Source: MED-G116 sp038147495 | Lineage (GTDB): Bacteria > Pseudomonadota > Alphaproteobacteria > Puniceispirillales > Puniceispirillaceae | DNA length: 48,849 nt | Direction: 5' to 3' | NCBI GenBank assembly: GCA_038147495.1 | Contig: JAYQTT010000021.1 | Span: forward strand, 1-48,849 | Shown here: piece after piece, positions 37,639 to 46,811 of the stretch | Layout: the number at the start of each line of letters is the position of its first letter | Numbering within the stretch: the first letter of the stretch is position 1 | Notes under the pieces: model-generated | Seen by the model: the letters and a program-made list of their open reading frames with translations, nothing else | Database searches by the model: none | What the model was told of the DNA's origin: nothing | Translations under genes and position numbers: made by a program

Positions 37639-38373
37639 ATGAACGATATTATTGTCGACTTGGATGAGGCACGTTGTGACCTTGCGGCCATTTTCAGATG
37701 GACCGCGCGCGAGGATATGCATGAGGGCGTGGCGAACCACTTCTCCTACGCGGTATCAGCTGATGGCCAGAAATTTCTGATGAATCCGTTTGGTCGGCAT
37801 TTTTCGAAAATGCGCGCAAGTGACCTGTTGTTGCTTGATGCGAACGAGCTCTCGGACGAGATGAGCGAGCTTGTCGATCCGACAGCATGGGCCATTCATG
37901 GGGCGATGCACCGGAATAATCCGCAGGCGCGTTGTATTGTGCATTTACACACACATTATGCGACGGCATTGAGTGCGCTGAAATCGCCGGTACTTCCCGC
38001 GGTTGATCAGACCACCTGCCGGTTCCACAACCGGGTTGCGATAGATCTTGGTTTTGATGGAATGGGCCTTGGCGATGAAGCCGAGCGGCTATCACATCTG
38101 CTTGGTAACAAGGCGATGATGATGATGGGTAATCACGGTTTCCTGACCGTGGGTGATTCCCCGGCATTGGCTTTTGACCTTGCCTATCACTTTGAACGTG
38201 GCTGTCGCACTTATATGACAGCCCTGGCGACTGGCCTCGAATTATCCTACCTCTCGGATGATGTTGCCGAGAAGACGGCGCAGCAATTTGAGGATTATAA
38301 AGGTGGCCCAGCCATATATATGAAAGCGATTCGGGGCATTCTTGACGAGGAAGAGCCAGATTACAGGCACTAG
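37639..38373 (+). CDS. class II aldolase/adducin family protein
   Basis: 244 residues, intact, with AGGAGG ten bases before the ATG. N-terminal ILRW-like substitute IFRWTAREDMHEGVANHFSY is the family start; KFLMNPFGRHFSKMRASDLL follows. The zinc-binding segment is CIVHLHTHYATALSAL, and GNHGFLTVGDSPALAF carries a third candidate His. The C-terminus is YEDYKGGP-like (FEDYKGGPAIYMKAIRGILD). This subgroup is annotated as aldolase-like of unknown substrate and is often next to amine or osmolyte genes; an aldol reaction is possible but unproven. Divergent from betB with a 164-base shared control region. The wider 38374-38663 spacer follows. Confidence 0.88.
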   Translation: MNDIIVDLDEARCDLAAIFRWTAREDMHEGVANHFSYAVSADGQKFLMNPFGRHFSKMRASDLLLLDANELSDEMSELVDPTAWAIHGAMHRNNPQARCIVHLHTHYATALSALKSPVLPAVDQTTCRFHNRVAIDLGFDGMGLGDEAERLSHLLGNKAMMMMGNHGFLTVGDSPALAFDLAYHFERGCRTYMTALATGLELSYLSDDVAEKTAQQFEDYKGGPAIYMKAIRGILDEEEPDYRH

Positions 38374-38524
38374 ACTGGTGACGGGTCAGTTAACCGGTGG
38401 CCATCGAGAGCTGTATGCCGGCGGGTGTTTGTGCGGCTATCGCTTGTCACACATGAATGACAGGCTGATGGCACCGCCGATCTGCTGCGGCCCGTTGATC
38501 ATGTCAAATTGTCTTGTTTCAGAC

Positions 38525-38536
38525 GCGACATGTCGC
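38525..38536. promoter_or_regulatory. 12-base palindrome upstream of the betaine-binding protein gene
   Basis: GCGACATGTCGC is a perfect palindrome 128 bases before the binding-protein start, in a 290-base spacer that otherwise holds no gene. TTGACC follows five bases later as a possible -35. It is a candidate operator for an unidentified regulator. Confidence 0.4.
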
Positions 38537-38663
38537 ACCTTGACCCTAATCGCTGACTGTTGCACCCTACCGTATTCGCTGATGGCGAAGAGCGGGCGGG
38601 TGCCGATAGGATCACCTGCCACATAATCGCGCCACGAGATAACCAACTGGGAGGGGAACCCAA

Positions 38664-39680
38664 ATGAAAAAACTTCTAACCGCAGCAGCCGTCGCCGGTG
38701 CCGCTGTTCTTGGAATGGCTGGTCAGGCTTCTGCTGACGCCCATTCATGTGGATCAATGACAATGGCTGAAATGAACTGGGCGTCTGCCGAGTTGATGGC
38801 CAATGTTGATAAAATTATTCTTGAAGAAGGCTATGGCTGTGAGGTTGAGCTTGTTGCAGGTGCAACAATGCCAACATTCACATCAATGAATGAAAAGGGT
38901 GAGCCGGACGTTGCTGCCGAGCTCTGGATCAACGCTGTTCGTGAGCCGCTTTTCAAAGCTATGGATGAGGGTCGCCTCATGTCAGCTGTTGAAGGTCCGA
39001 TCACACAGCTTGGTGAAGGCTGGTGGGTTCCTCCACATACAGCTGAAAAGCACCCTGAAATCGTTAATGACGTGAACGCATTGCTGGCACGTCCAGATCT
39101 GTTCCCACATCCAGAAGACCCATCAAAAGGCGCCTTTGTTGGCTGTCCTGCTGGCTGGGGTTGCCAGTTGTCCAACGCCAACCTGTTCCGCGCTTTTGAC
39201 ATGGAAGCAAAAGGCTGGATCCTTGTAGATCCGGGCTCAGCGGCTGGTCTTGACGGCTCAATGGCAAAAGCTGCCGAGCGTGGTGAGAACTGGCTTGGCT
39301 ACTATTGGTCGCCAACTGCGATGATTGGTAAATACTCCATGGTGCCTGTTGATATGGGTGAATGGGGTGGACCTGAAAACTGGGACGGCTGTATCGTTAA
39401 GCCTGAGCAGGAGTGTGCGAATCCAAAGCCATCATCATGGACCCATTCAGAAGTTCACACAGTCGTCACCAGCGAGTTTGCTGGTCGTGGCGGCGCAGCT
39501 GTTGACTATTTGAAAAAGCGCGTCTTCCCTGGCCCAATCATGAACAGCATGCTGGTCTACATGGCCGATGAGCAGGCTGGTGGCGCCGATGCAGCGATTG
39601 AATTCCTGCTGAAGCACGAAGATTTGTGGTCACAGTGGGTGTCTGCTGACGCGGCTGCCAAAATCAAGAAGTCTTTGTAG
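38664..39680 (+). CDS. glycine betaine/proline ABC transporter substrate-binding protein
   Basis: 338 residues, intact. A signal peptide (MKKLLTAAAVAGAAVLGMAG, cut after ASA) leads to the OpuAC domain. VELVAGATMPTFTSMNEKGEPD and GWWVPPHTAEKHPEIV are typical, and the aromatic residues in AELWIN, EGWWVPP and GYYWSPTAM are suited to a quaternary-ammonium cage. Cys pairs in VGCPAGWGCQ suggest a disulfide. The ribosome site GGGAGGGG is strong. Codons are distinctly biased (GCT, GGT, ACA, lower GC than neighbours), as expected for a very highly expressed periplasmic protein. A strong terminator separates it from the permease-ATPase gene, which should set its level above theirs. Confidence 0.93.
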   Translation: MKKLLTAAAVAGAAVLGMAGQASADAHSCGSMTMAEMNWASAELMANVDKIILEEGYGCEVELVAGATMPTFTSMNEKGEPDVAAELWINAVREPLFKAMDEGRLMSAVEGPITQLGEGWWVPPHTAEKHPEIVNDVNALLARPDLFPHPEDPSKGAFVGCPAGWGCQLSNANLFRAFDMEAKGWILVDPGSAAGLDGSMAKAAERGENWLGYYWSPTAMIGKYSMVPVDMGEWGGPENWDGCIVKPEQECANPKPSSWTHSEVHTVVTSEFAGRGGAAVDYLKKRVFPGPIMNSMLVYMADEQAGGADAAIEFLLKHEDLWSQWVSADAAAKIKKSL

Positions 39681-39710
39681 GCTTCATTTATGGTTGCTGA
39701 ATAAAACAGA

Positions 39711-39748
39711 CCTGCCGGACGATTGTTCGGCAGGTTTCTTTATTTTTC
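39711..39748 (+). terminator. intrinsic terminator between binding protein and permease genes
   Basis: CCTGCCGGAC (39711-39720) pairs over ten positions (one G-T) with GTTCGGCAGG (39725-39734) around a GATT loop, followed by TTTCTTTATTTTT. It sits inside an ABC transporter operon, so it likely acts as a partial terminator that favours the binding-protein transcript. Confidence 0.9.
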
Positions 39749-39777
39749 CTATCTGACCAAAATCCAAAGGTGTCAAA

Positions 39778-41706
39778 ATGGATTTCTTCTCTGAATTTCC
39801 CGAAATGGGACGTCAAGATTTGCGTGACTTCAAGAAGGCTATTGATGCCTCCTTTCGCGATTTCTCTCGGGCCTATGGCGAAGCGTTGGAAAGCTTTTTC
39901 GAACCGCTTCTGTGGTTTCTTGTTTGGCTTGAAAAGCTGCTGACCGATGCGCCATGGATAGTGGTGATTATTGTTGTCGCTGCTCTTGCATGGCTTGGCT
40001 CACGCAGCTGGAAGCTTGTTGCCGGTACAGTTGCCTCTTTCCTCGTGATTGGCTATCTGGGCATGTGGGAAGACACGATGGCGACCTTGGCGATTATTTC
40101 GGTCGCCACCTTGCTGTGTATCGCTCTTGGTATCCCGCTTGGCATCCTGATGGCGCGGTCCAACCGCGTCCAGTCAGCGATTACGCCAGTGCTTGACGTG
40201 ATGCAGACAATCCCGAGCTTTGTTTATCTGATCCCGGTGGTGATGCTGTTGGGTATTGGTAAGGTGCCCGGTTTGATTGCGGTGTGCATTTACGCGATCC
40301 CGCCGATCGTGCGATTGACAAATCTTGGCATCCGTCTTGTTGACAAGGAAGTGCTTGAGGCGGCAGATGCCTTTGGTGCGGATTACAAACAACGTCTTTT
40401 CGGGGTGCAGATTCCACTGGCGCTACCAAATATTTTTGCCGGTGTGAACCAAACCATCATGATGTCATTGGCGATGGTCGTGATTGCCTCGATGATCGGG
40501 GTGAAGGGCCTTGGCCTGCCGGTTCTTCGGGCGATTTCAAACCAGTATCTGGCGCTTGGCCTGTTGAACGGTCTTGCGATCGTCACACTCGCCATCATCT
40601 TTGACCGTGTATCTCAAGAATATGGACGGCGTCTTCAGGCGCATCGTCAGGGGCCGACCATGGCTAATATCAAAATTAAGATCAGTAACCTCTACAAGGT
40701 GTTTGGCGACAATCCCAAGGGGGCGATGGACCATGTCCGCAAGGGTGCCACCAAACAAAGCCTGCTTGATGATCATCGTCATGTGCTAGGCCTGCGGGAT
40801 ATCAATCTTGATATTCCGGAGAAGAAGATCCAGGTGGTGATGGGGCTGTCTGGTTCGGGCAAATCCACCCTGATTCGCCACATCAACCGTCTGATCGAGC
40901 CGACCGAAGGTCAGGTCATTGTTGACGGCGAGGATGTTCTGGCGATGTCACAGGATGATCTGCGCGAATTCAGGCGTCATAAATCATCGATGGTGTTTCA
41001 GAAATTCGCTCTGTTGCCGCACCGTACGGTTGCCCAGAACGCGGCCTATGGCCTAACCATTCAGGGTATTGCCGAAGGTGAAGCAGAAGAGCGGGCCCAG
41101 CGCTGGATTGACCGGGTCGGTCTTGGCGGGTTTGAGCATCATTATCCGGCACAGCTTTCCGGCGGCATGCAACAGCGTGTTGGTCTGGCGCGTGCGCTGG
41201 CGACTGATGCTGAGATCCTGTTGATGGACGAAGCGTTCTCGGCGCTTGATCCGCTGATCCGGACGGACATGCAGGACATTCTTCTCGATCTTCAGGAAGA
41301 GCTTCACAAGACCATCGTGTTCATCACGCATGACCTTGATGAGGCGCTGCGCATCGGCGATCAGATTGCTATTCTGCGTGACGGTGAATCAATCCAGCAG
41401 GGTGACCCACAGGATATCATCATGCGTCCAGCAGATGATTATATCTCTGACTTTATCAAGGATATCAATCGAGGTCGGGTCATTCAGGTGCGTTCAGTGA
41501 TGGCGAAGGCATCGCGCGTCTCCGGGCCAAAGCTGGCGGTCAATACGGCGCTTGAAGATGCGCTGCAAACATTGGCCAATGCTGGCAAGGATGCAGGTGC
41601 GGTCGTTGATGAGGATGGCAAGACGATAGGCAAGCTTGAGATCAACGCCGCGATTAAGGCGATGGCTCGTCCAGAGCGGGGTACTAGCTCGCCGCGGTAC
41701 AAATAG
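39778..41706 (+). CDS. glycine betaine ABC transporter, permease and ATPase in one reading frame
   Basis: 642 residues in one uninterrupted frame. Residues 1-290 are a ProW/OpuAB-type permease: about seven helices and the EAA loop around VLEAADAFGADYKQRLFGVQ. From Met295 (ATG at 40660) it continues as a ProV-type ATPase: Walker A GLSGSGKST at 356-364, KSSMVFQKFALLPHRTVAQN, signature LSGGMQQRVGLARAL, Walker B ILLMDEAFSALDP, switch FITHDLDEA. A short C-terminal CBS-like region (ALQTLANAGKDAGAVVDEDG) ends it. Normally these are two genes. A possible ribosome site (CAGGGG) lies before Met295, and ATGGCTAA there would stop a +1-shifted permease frame, so either a real fusion or a lost base is possible. 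Transports betaine with the upstream binding protein. Confidence 0.9.
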   Translation: MDFFSEFPEMGRQDLRDFKKAIDASFRDFSRAYGEALESFFEPLLWFLVWLEKLLTDAPWIVVIIVVAALAWLGSRSWKLVAGTVASFLVIGYLGMWEDTMATLAIISVATLLCIALGIPLGILMARSNRVQSAITPVLDVMQTIPSFVYLIPVVMLLGIGKVPGLIAVCIYAIPPIVRLTNLGIRLVDKEVLEAADAFGADYKQRLFGVQIPLALPNIFAGVNQTIMMSLAMVVIASMIGVKGLGLPVLRAISNQYLALGLLNGLAIVTLAIIFDRVSQEYGRRLQAHRQGPTMANIKIKISNLYKVFGDNPKGAMDHVRKGATKQSLLDDHRHVLGLRDINLDIPEKKIQVVMGLSGSGKSTLIRHINRLIEPTEGQVIVDGEDVLAMSQDDLREFRRHKSSMVFQKFALLPHRTVAQNAAYGLTIQGIAEGEAEERAQRWIDRVGLGGFEHHYPAQLSGGMQQRVGLARALATDAEILLMDEAFSALDPLIRTDMQDILLDLQEELHKTIVFITHDLDEALRIGDQIAILRDGESIQQGDPQDIIMRPADDYISDFIKDINRGRVIQVRSVMAKASRVSGPKLAVNTALEDALQTLANAGKDAGAVVDEDGKTIGKLEINAAIKAMARPERGTSSPRYK

Positions 41707-41749
41707 CCTAAATCTGCCACGCAACTGAATCCAGCGCTCGGGAGCCGAT

Positions 41750-42746
41750 ATGAGTGATAGTGTTTCGCTGACCCTTGATGAGATCAACGCACTCATTTGT
41801 GAGGTGATGACGGCAAATGGCTGCGATGATGCCAACGCCAACGCCCTTGCCGACATCATGACACGCGCCGAGCGCGACGGGTCTCATTCGCATGGTTTGT
41901 TTCGTGTGCCGGGTTATGTGAAGGCGTTGCGAAGCGGCAAGGTTGATGGCAAGGCCAAGCCAACGGTGACAAAGAAAACACCTGCGATCATCCATGTTGA
42001 TGGGCATGGATGCTTTGCCCCGTTGGCGCAGGCGGTTGGCTTGCCTGTGCTTGCCGAAGCGACAGCTGAAATCGGTGTTGCCGCCTTGTCGCTGACAGGT
42101 GTTCACCATTTTGCCGCGCTCTGGCCAGAAACGGAATATCTGGCGGATCGTGGTTTGGTTGGTATCGCCTGCACAGCCTATATGCCCATGGTGGCGCCAG
42201 CCGGTTCAAAGACCGCGTTGTTTGGCACCAATCCAATTTCTTTCGCCTGGCCGCGTCCGGGCAAGACGCCTGTCTGTTACGACATGGCCACTGCGGCGAT
42301 GGCTATGGGTGACGTGCAGATTGCGGCGCGTGACGGCAAATCGGTTCCCCTTGGCACCGGCCTTGATGCCGATGGTCAGCCAAGCACCGATCCGGCGGCA
42401 ATTGCCAAAGGGGTTTTGTTGCCTTTTGGCGGTTACAAAGGTTCGGCGATAGCGTTGATGGTTGAATTGCTGGCGGCTGGTCTGACCGGCAAGCAGTTCA
42501 GCTATGAGGCGCGGAAAAATGACAATGGTGATGGCGGAGCCGCCGCGCGCGGCAGATGGTGATTGGTCTGTCGCCTGCCTTGATTGCCGGTGACGGATGG
42601 GAAGGCCATGTCGAGGCGTTTATGGACCGGCTGACAAGCATGGAAGGTGTGCGCGTGCCCGGCGCACGGCGTCACAAGAACCGGCTTGATACAGGCCCAG
42701 CGCAATCAATGCCGCGCTTGTTGAGACAATTCGCGGCCTGATCTAG
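41750..42746 (+). CDS. malate/L-lactate dehydrogenase family (Ldh2) oxidoreductase, two frameshifts
   Basis: About 332 residues. The Ldh2 hallmark DGSHSHGLFRVPGYVKAL is near residue 45, where His is the catalytic base. ALSLTGVHHFAALWPETEYL, FGTNPISFAWPRPG and LLPFGGYKGSAIALMVELLA follow. Frame changes near 42540 and 42700 hide the end, which restored is RHKNRLDTGP, then INAALVETIRGLI with TAG at 42744-42746. Family members reduce 2-oxo acids or cyclic imines (malate, lactate, ureidoglycolate, delta1-piperideine/pyrroline-2-carboxylate) with NAD(P)H. Position 43 bases after a betaine/proline-type transporter makes a pyrroline-2-carboxylate reductase (hydroxyproline or proline betaine route) an interesting option, but this is inference. 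Confidence 0.85.
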
Positions 42747-42766
42747 GCATTTTTCAAATCAGTGGC

Positions 42767-42796
42767 TCTGTCGGCAGGATTAGCGTCGCCGACAGA
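42767..42796. terminator. convergent-gene hairpin
   Basis: TCTGTCGGC (42767-42775) and GCCGACAGA (42788-42796) form a perfect nine-pair stem with a 12-base loop between two convergent genes. T-tracts are weak on both sides. Likely a bidirectional terminator. Confidence 0.6.
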
Positions 42797-42811
42797 CGTC
42801 TTGCCGGATTG

Positions 42812-43599
42812 CTATCGGCCTTTCCACACAGGATCACGTTTCTCGGCAAATGCCTTGAAGCCCTCAAGCCCGTCTTCTGAATTATACAGCGTGTCGACAG
42901 TCGCCAATTGCATTTTGGTGACGCGGTTCATGATGTCCTGAAACTTCATGCCCTCGGCTTCACGCGCGACTTCCTTGATTGCGGCAAACACCAGCGGTGG
43001 TCCGGATTCAAGAAGTCGGGCCAGCTCCCAAGCCCGCGCATAGAGCGCTGGCCCATCGGCAAGCATTTCGGTAACCAGACCCCATCTATGTGCCTCGCTG
43101 CAATCCATCCATCTTCCGGTCAAAAGCATATCCATTGCCACATGATAGGAATGCGTTTTGGCAATTTGATTGTCGCCGCATCGGCCAGATGGTGCCCGCG
43201 CGAATTTCCGGCAGGGCAAAGCTGGAGGCTTCAGTCGCGAGGATCAGGTCACAGGACAGGGCAATTTCAAACCCGCCACCTACGCACATGCCTTCTACGG
43301 CAACGATCACCGGTTTGTTCAGATCACGCAATTCCTGCAAACCGCCAAAGCCGCCAACGCCATAATCGGCAACAACAGGAATCACCATTAGCCGCCGCTT
43401 TGAGATCCCATCCGGCGGAAAAGAATTTCTCACCGGCTGTGCGCAGAATGGCTACGCGTAATTCATCATTGTCCCGAAAATGCTTGAAGGTCTCGCCCAT
43501 CTGCCGCGATGTGATCAAATCAATCGCATTCGCCTTTGGCCGGATCAAGCGTGACTTCAAAAATGCCACCTTCCTGTTTTAGCTGATGACGTCGCTCAT
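42812..43599 (-). CDS. caiD: CaiD-like enoyl-CoA hydratase (carnitinyl-CoA dehydratase), frameshifted
   Basis: About 262 residues restored. The ATG at 43599 has GGAGG five bases upstream. Blocks in order: KANAIDLITSRQMGETFKHF, GEKFFSAGWDLKAAANG, DYGVGGFGGLQELRDLNKPV, MCVGGGFEIALSCDLILAT and EASSFALPEIRAGT. Then come YHVAMDMLLTGRWMDCSEAH, ALRWGL-like HRWGLV and AFAEKRDPVWKGR-stop. The crotonase oxyanion residues and the phrase MDMLLTGRWMD are strongly CaiD-like. At least four base losses (43580, 43547, 43390 and 43180 regions). Expected reaction: crotonobetainyl-CoA plus water to L-carnitinyl-CoA. Last gene of a five-gene minus-strand operon. Confidence 0.85.
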
Positions 43600-43610
43600 A
43601 TGTTCCTCCA

Positions 43611-45628
43611 TTAACTCTGGCTTATCCATATCACGGCATCGGCGGCGGTGCACCCCCCCTCCGTTTCGGCAAGCATGGGGATTGATTTCAATCTCGTCAA
43701 TTGTCTCGTTGTTCATCACCAATTCGATCAGCGCCATGATTGCCTCTACCGCCGCCGTGACATCGGCGACAGGTCGCCCGCGATAGCCGAATAGCAACGG
43801 TGCCATCTTTAGCCGGTTGATTGCAGCGTGAACGTCATCTCCTGCGACCGGCAAGACCAGCGTCTGTGTGTCACGAAGCAATTCGGCACTGACACCGCCC
43901 ATGCCTATTGTCAGGCTGATCCCGTAAGGAGGCTCTCGCCGGATGCCGACCAGAAGTTCGGCCACGGGAGCGGCAACCATTTCTTCAACAAGAAAGCCGT
44001 TGGCGCCAACCATCGCGCTGGCAGCCTGTGCCAGCGCCTCGGCCCCAAGGCCAAGGCGCACCAAACCGGCTTCGCTCTTATGCGCATGGCCAAGGCCCTT
44101 CAGCGCAAAAGGCGGTGTCAATTTGGCCGCAACATCGTCAAGGTTCTGTGATGCTCATGGCACGCCCGCCAGCTGGACAATTGACGCCGGCTTGGTACGC
44201 AACAGATCTTTGGCTGGCCTCATCAAGCATTTTTCTGCTGTTGGCTATCGGGCGCGCCGCTACCGGCCGCCAGTCAGCAGACGCATCAAGTAATTTGCCA
44301 CCTTTTCAATTGCCCGGAGGCCATTGGCAAAACCGCATAGAGGGGCCACGCCCTCGGCCATCAATTGTGTTGCCCAATCGTCTGAAATGCCCTCGGCGAT
44401 GCTGCCAAGCATGATTGCCGGTGTGCCGGTCATGGCGCTGGCGCGTTTCATCGCGGCGACCGCCGGATGCCAAGCCTTATCCGAGCATCTGTCTGCCCGC
44501 GGAAAATCGATTACCAACACCGATGCATCGACCCATTTGCCCATCATTGCGGCGAAAGTGGTGCACATCTTGTCTTCATCACCCCAGATAAAGGTGTGGT
44601 AATCAAGCGGATTGGAAATCGTTACAAGCGGGCCAAGACAATCTGCGAGCGCCTTTTGATTTGTCTCCGGTATCGGGGGCCAGTCAAGACGCATCGCATC
44701 GCTCAGGTCGGCGATCATGCCGGTCTCGCCACCGGAACAGCACATTGCGCTGATTTGCGAGCCGGAAAGTGGGCCGAATAAATGCAAAATCTTCAGGGTT
44801 TCAAGCATTTCCTCAGGCGTGTCGACCTCTATGACGCCGCATTGCCGCAGAAAGGCAGAGGATGCCGCCGCATCACCGGCAAGCGCTGCGGTGTGTGAGC
44901 TTGCGGTGCTTTGCGAGGCGGTGGTCTTGCCGGATTTGATGGCCACGAGGTATTTGCCGGCGGCTCTCGCGCTGGCTGCCATATCGGCAAATTCAACCGG
45001 GTTGATGATGCCCTCTATATAGAGGCCAGCGGCGCTGACCCGATCATCTGCCAGCAAGGTGCGTGTCATGTCGGTCAAGGTTGTCTGTGCCTGATTGCCG
45101 ACACAAGCGATATAGGCAATCGGCAGGCCACGCGCCTGCATGCTCATATTAATGACGATGTTCGATGATTGGCTGACCAGTGCCACCCCCCGATCAACCG
45201 GGCGGCCACCATGCTGATCAGGCCACAGCATAGCCCCGTCAAGATAGTTCAAGACGCCATAGCAATTGGGGCCAAGCAACGGCATGTCACCGGCGGCGGC
45301 AATCAGATCATCTTGCAGTTGAATATCGCCGGTTTCGGCAAAGCCCGAGGCAAAGCAAACCGCGCCGCCGCACCCTTTGCCGCCAGCTCGGCTGCTACAC
45401 CGATCACCGCATTGCAGTTGATCCGAGAAACGCCGCGTCCGGTCCATCTGGCAACTCGCTGACGCTGCGAAAACAGCGCACACCCATGATGTCGTCACGG
45501 GTTGGATGCACCGGCCAGATGTCCCCGGTAAAGCCACTTTTCTGGCATTGGGTCACCACATTTTCTGCCCACCAGCCGCCAAATACGGCAATTGATCTTG
45601 GGCGGAACAGCCGCGACAGATCCCGCAT
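43611..45628 (-). CDS. NDP-forming acyl-CoA synthetase (acetate-CoA ligase family), frameshifted
   Basis: About 672 residues restored. The N-terminal CoA-binding domain starts MRDLSRLFRPRSIAVFGGWW; NVVTQCQKSGFTGDIWPVHP follows. The succinyl-CoA-ligase-like core has LLGPNCYGVLNYLDGAMLWP, VALVSQSSNIVINMSMQARG and TASSHTAALAGD, whose His is the phosphohistidine. The ATP-grasp part near 43.6-44.1 kb has FLVEEMVAAPVAELLVGIRR and ISLTIGMGGVSAEL. Frame changes near 45425, 45375, 44240-44120 and 43675-43655. The true end is AADAVIWISQS with TAA at 43611-43613; 11 bases on, the CaiD-like gene starts. Makes acyl-CoA from acid, CoA and ATP with ADP as product. In this operon the likely acid is a betaine such as gamma-butyrobetaine, crotonobetaine or carnitine (inference). 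Confidence 0.85.
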
Positions 45629-45629
45629 G

Positions 45630-46787
45630 TTAAGCCCCAAGCGGACGCAAAGGTCTCGACTGATGATATGGCGCTGGATTTCAGAGGTGCCATCCCAGAT
45701 CCGCTCAACGCGGGCATCGCGCCAGAATCTGGCCAATGGCAGATCGTCCATCAATCCCATCCTCCATAGACCTGAATTGCCTCATCGGTGACGCGGGCCA
45801 GCATTTCCGAGGCGTAGAGTTTTGCCGAGGCGATTTCGCGATTTGCGGAAGCCCCTGATCCAGCCGCCATGCGGATGACAGGGTCAACCAGTCGGCTGCA
45901 TCAATCTCGGTTATCATGTCGGCAAGCTTGAAGCTGACACCCTGAAATTTGCCGATCTGTTTGCCAAATTGCGCGCGTTCAGCGGCATAATTCAGCGCAT
46001 AGTCAAAGGCGCGTCTGGCGCGCCCGACACACATTGTTGCAACGGTGATTCGGGTGGCATAAAGCCATGTGTTCATCACTTCAAAGCCGCCATCAACCGC
46101 GCCAAGCACCTGTGTGTCTGGAAGGCGGCAATCCTCAAATTTCAAAATGACATTATGATATCCAGCATGTGAAACCGAATGATATCCCGGTAACACCTCA
46201 AAGCCTGGATGCCCGCGATCCACCAAAAAACAGGTGATGCGCTTTTTTGGTCCATGTGGTGTTTCATCAACGCCGGTGGCAACAAAGACAATGAAAAAAT
46301 CGGCATGATCACCGCCGGAAATAAAATGTTTGGTGCCGTTGATTACCCAATCGCCACCATCGCGTTTCGCTGTGGTTTTCATGCCGCGGACATCGGATCC
46401 GGCGTCCGGCTCGGTCATCGCCAGCGCGTCCATCCGTTCACCGCGAACAGCAGGCAGAAGATAGCGTTCAATCTGCTCCCCCTCGCAGGCCATCAGAATA
46501 TTCTGGGGACGACCAAAGAAATGCGTCAACGCCATTGAACCGCGGCCAAGTTCGCGCTCAAGCAGGGCAAATTCGAGATTATTCAACCCGCCGCCGCCAA
46601 CCGTATCCGGGAAATTCGGCGCATAGAAGCCCATTTCAAGAACCTTGGACTTTATGGTCTCGCCAACTTCCTTTGGCACATGGCCAAGTTTTTCAACCTC
46701 GTCCTCAAGCGGATAAATCTCGGTTTCAACAAAGCTGCGAACCGTAGAAACAATCAGCTCCTGCTCTTCAGTCAATCCAAACTGCAT
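45630..46787 (-). CDS. acyl-CoA dehydrogenase, three frameshifts
   Basis: About 386 residues restored. Starts MQFGLTEEQELIVSTVRSFV (ATG at 46787 with GGAGA upstream). Middle motifs are LAMTEPDAGSDVRGMKTTA and WVINGTKHFISGGDHADFFI, the FAD/substrate segments. The C-terminal block WRDARVERIWDGTSEIQRHI ends in IISRDLCVRLGA with TAA at 45630-45632. A base missing from a G-run near 45635 removes that stop in the given sequence and makes it read into the next gene; changes near 45835 and 45775 also occur. In this context it is a candidate gamma-butyrobetainyl-CoA dehydrogenase (CaiA-like fold, opposite direction), transferring electrons to ETF. The substrate is inferred from neighbours only. Confidence 0.87.
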
Positions 46788-46811
46788 CTGTATCTCCACA
46801 TTCTGTGATGA

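Noticed and set aside
45404..45760. Small protein spanning the dehydrogenase end and ligase start
   Set aside because: It is a product of a missing base that removes the dehydrogenase stop; both halves belong to different known families.
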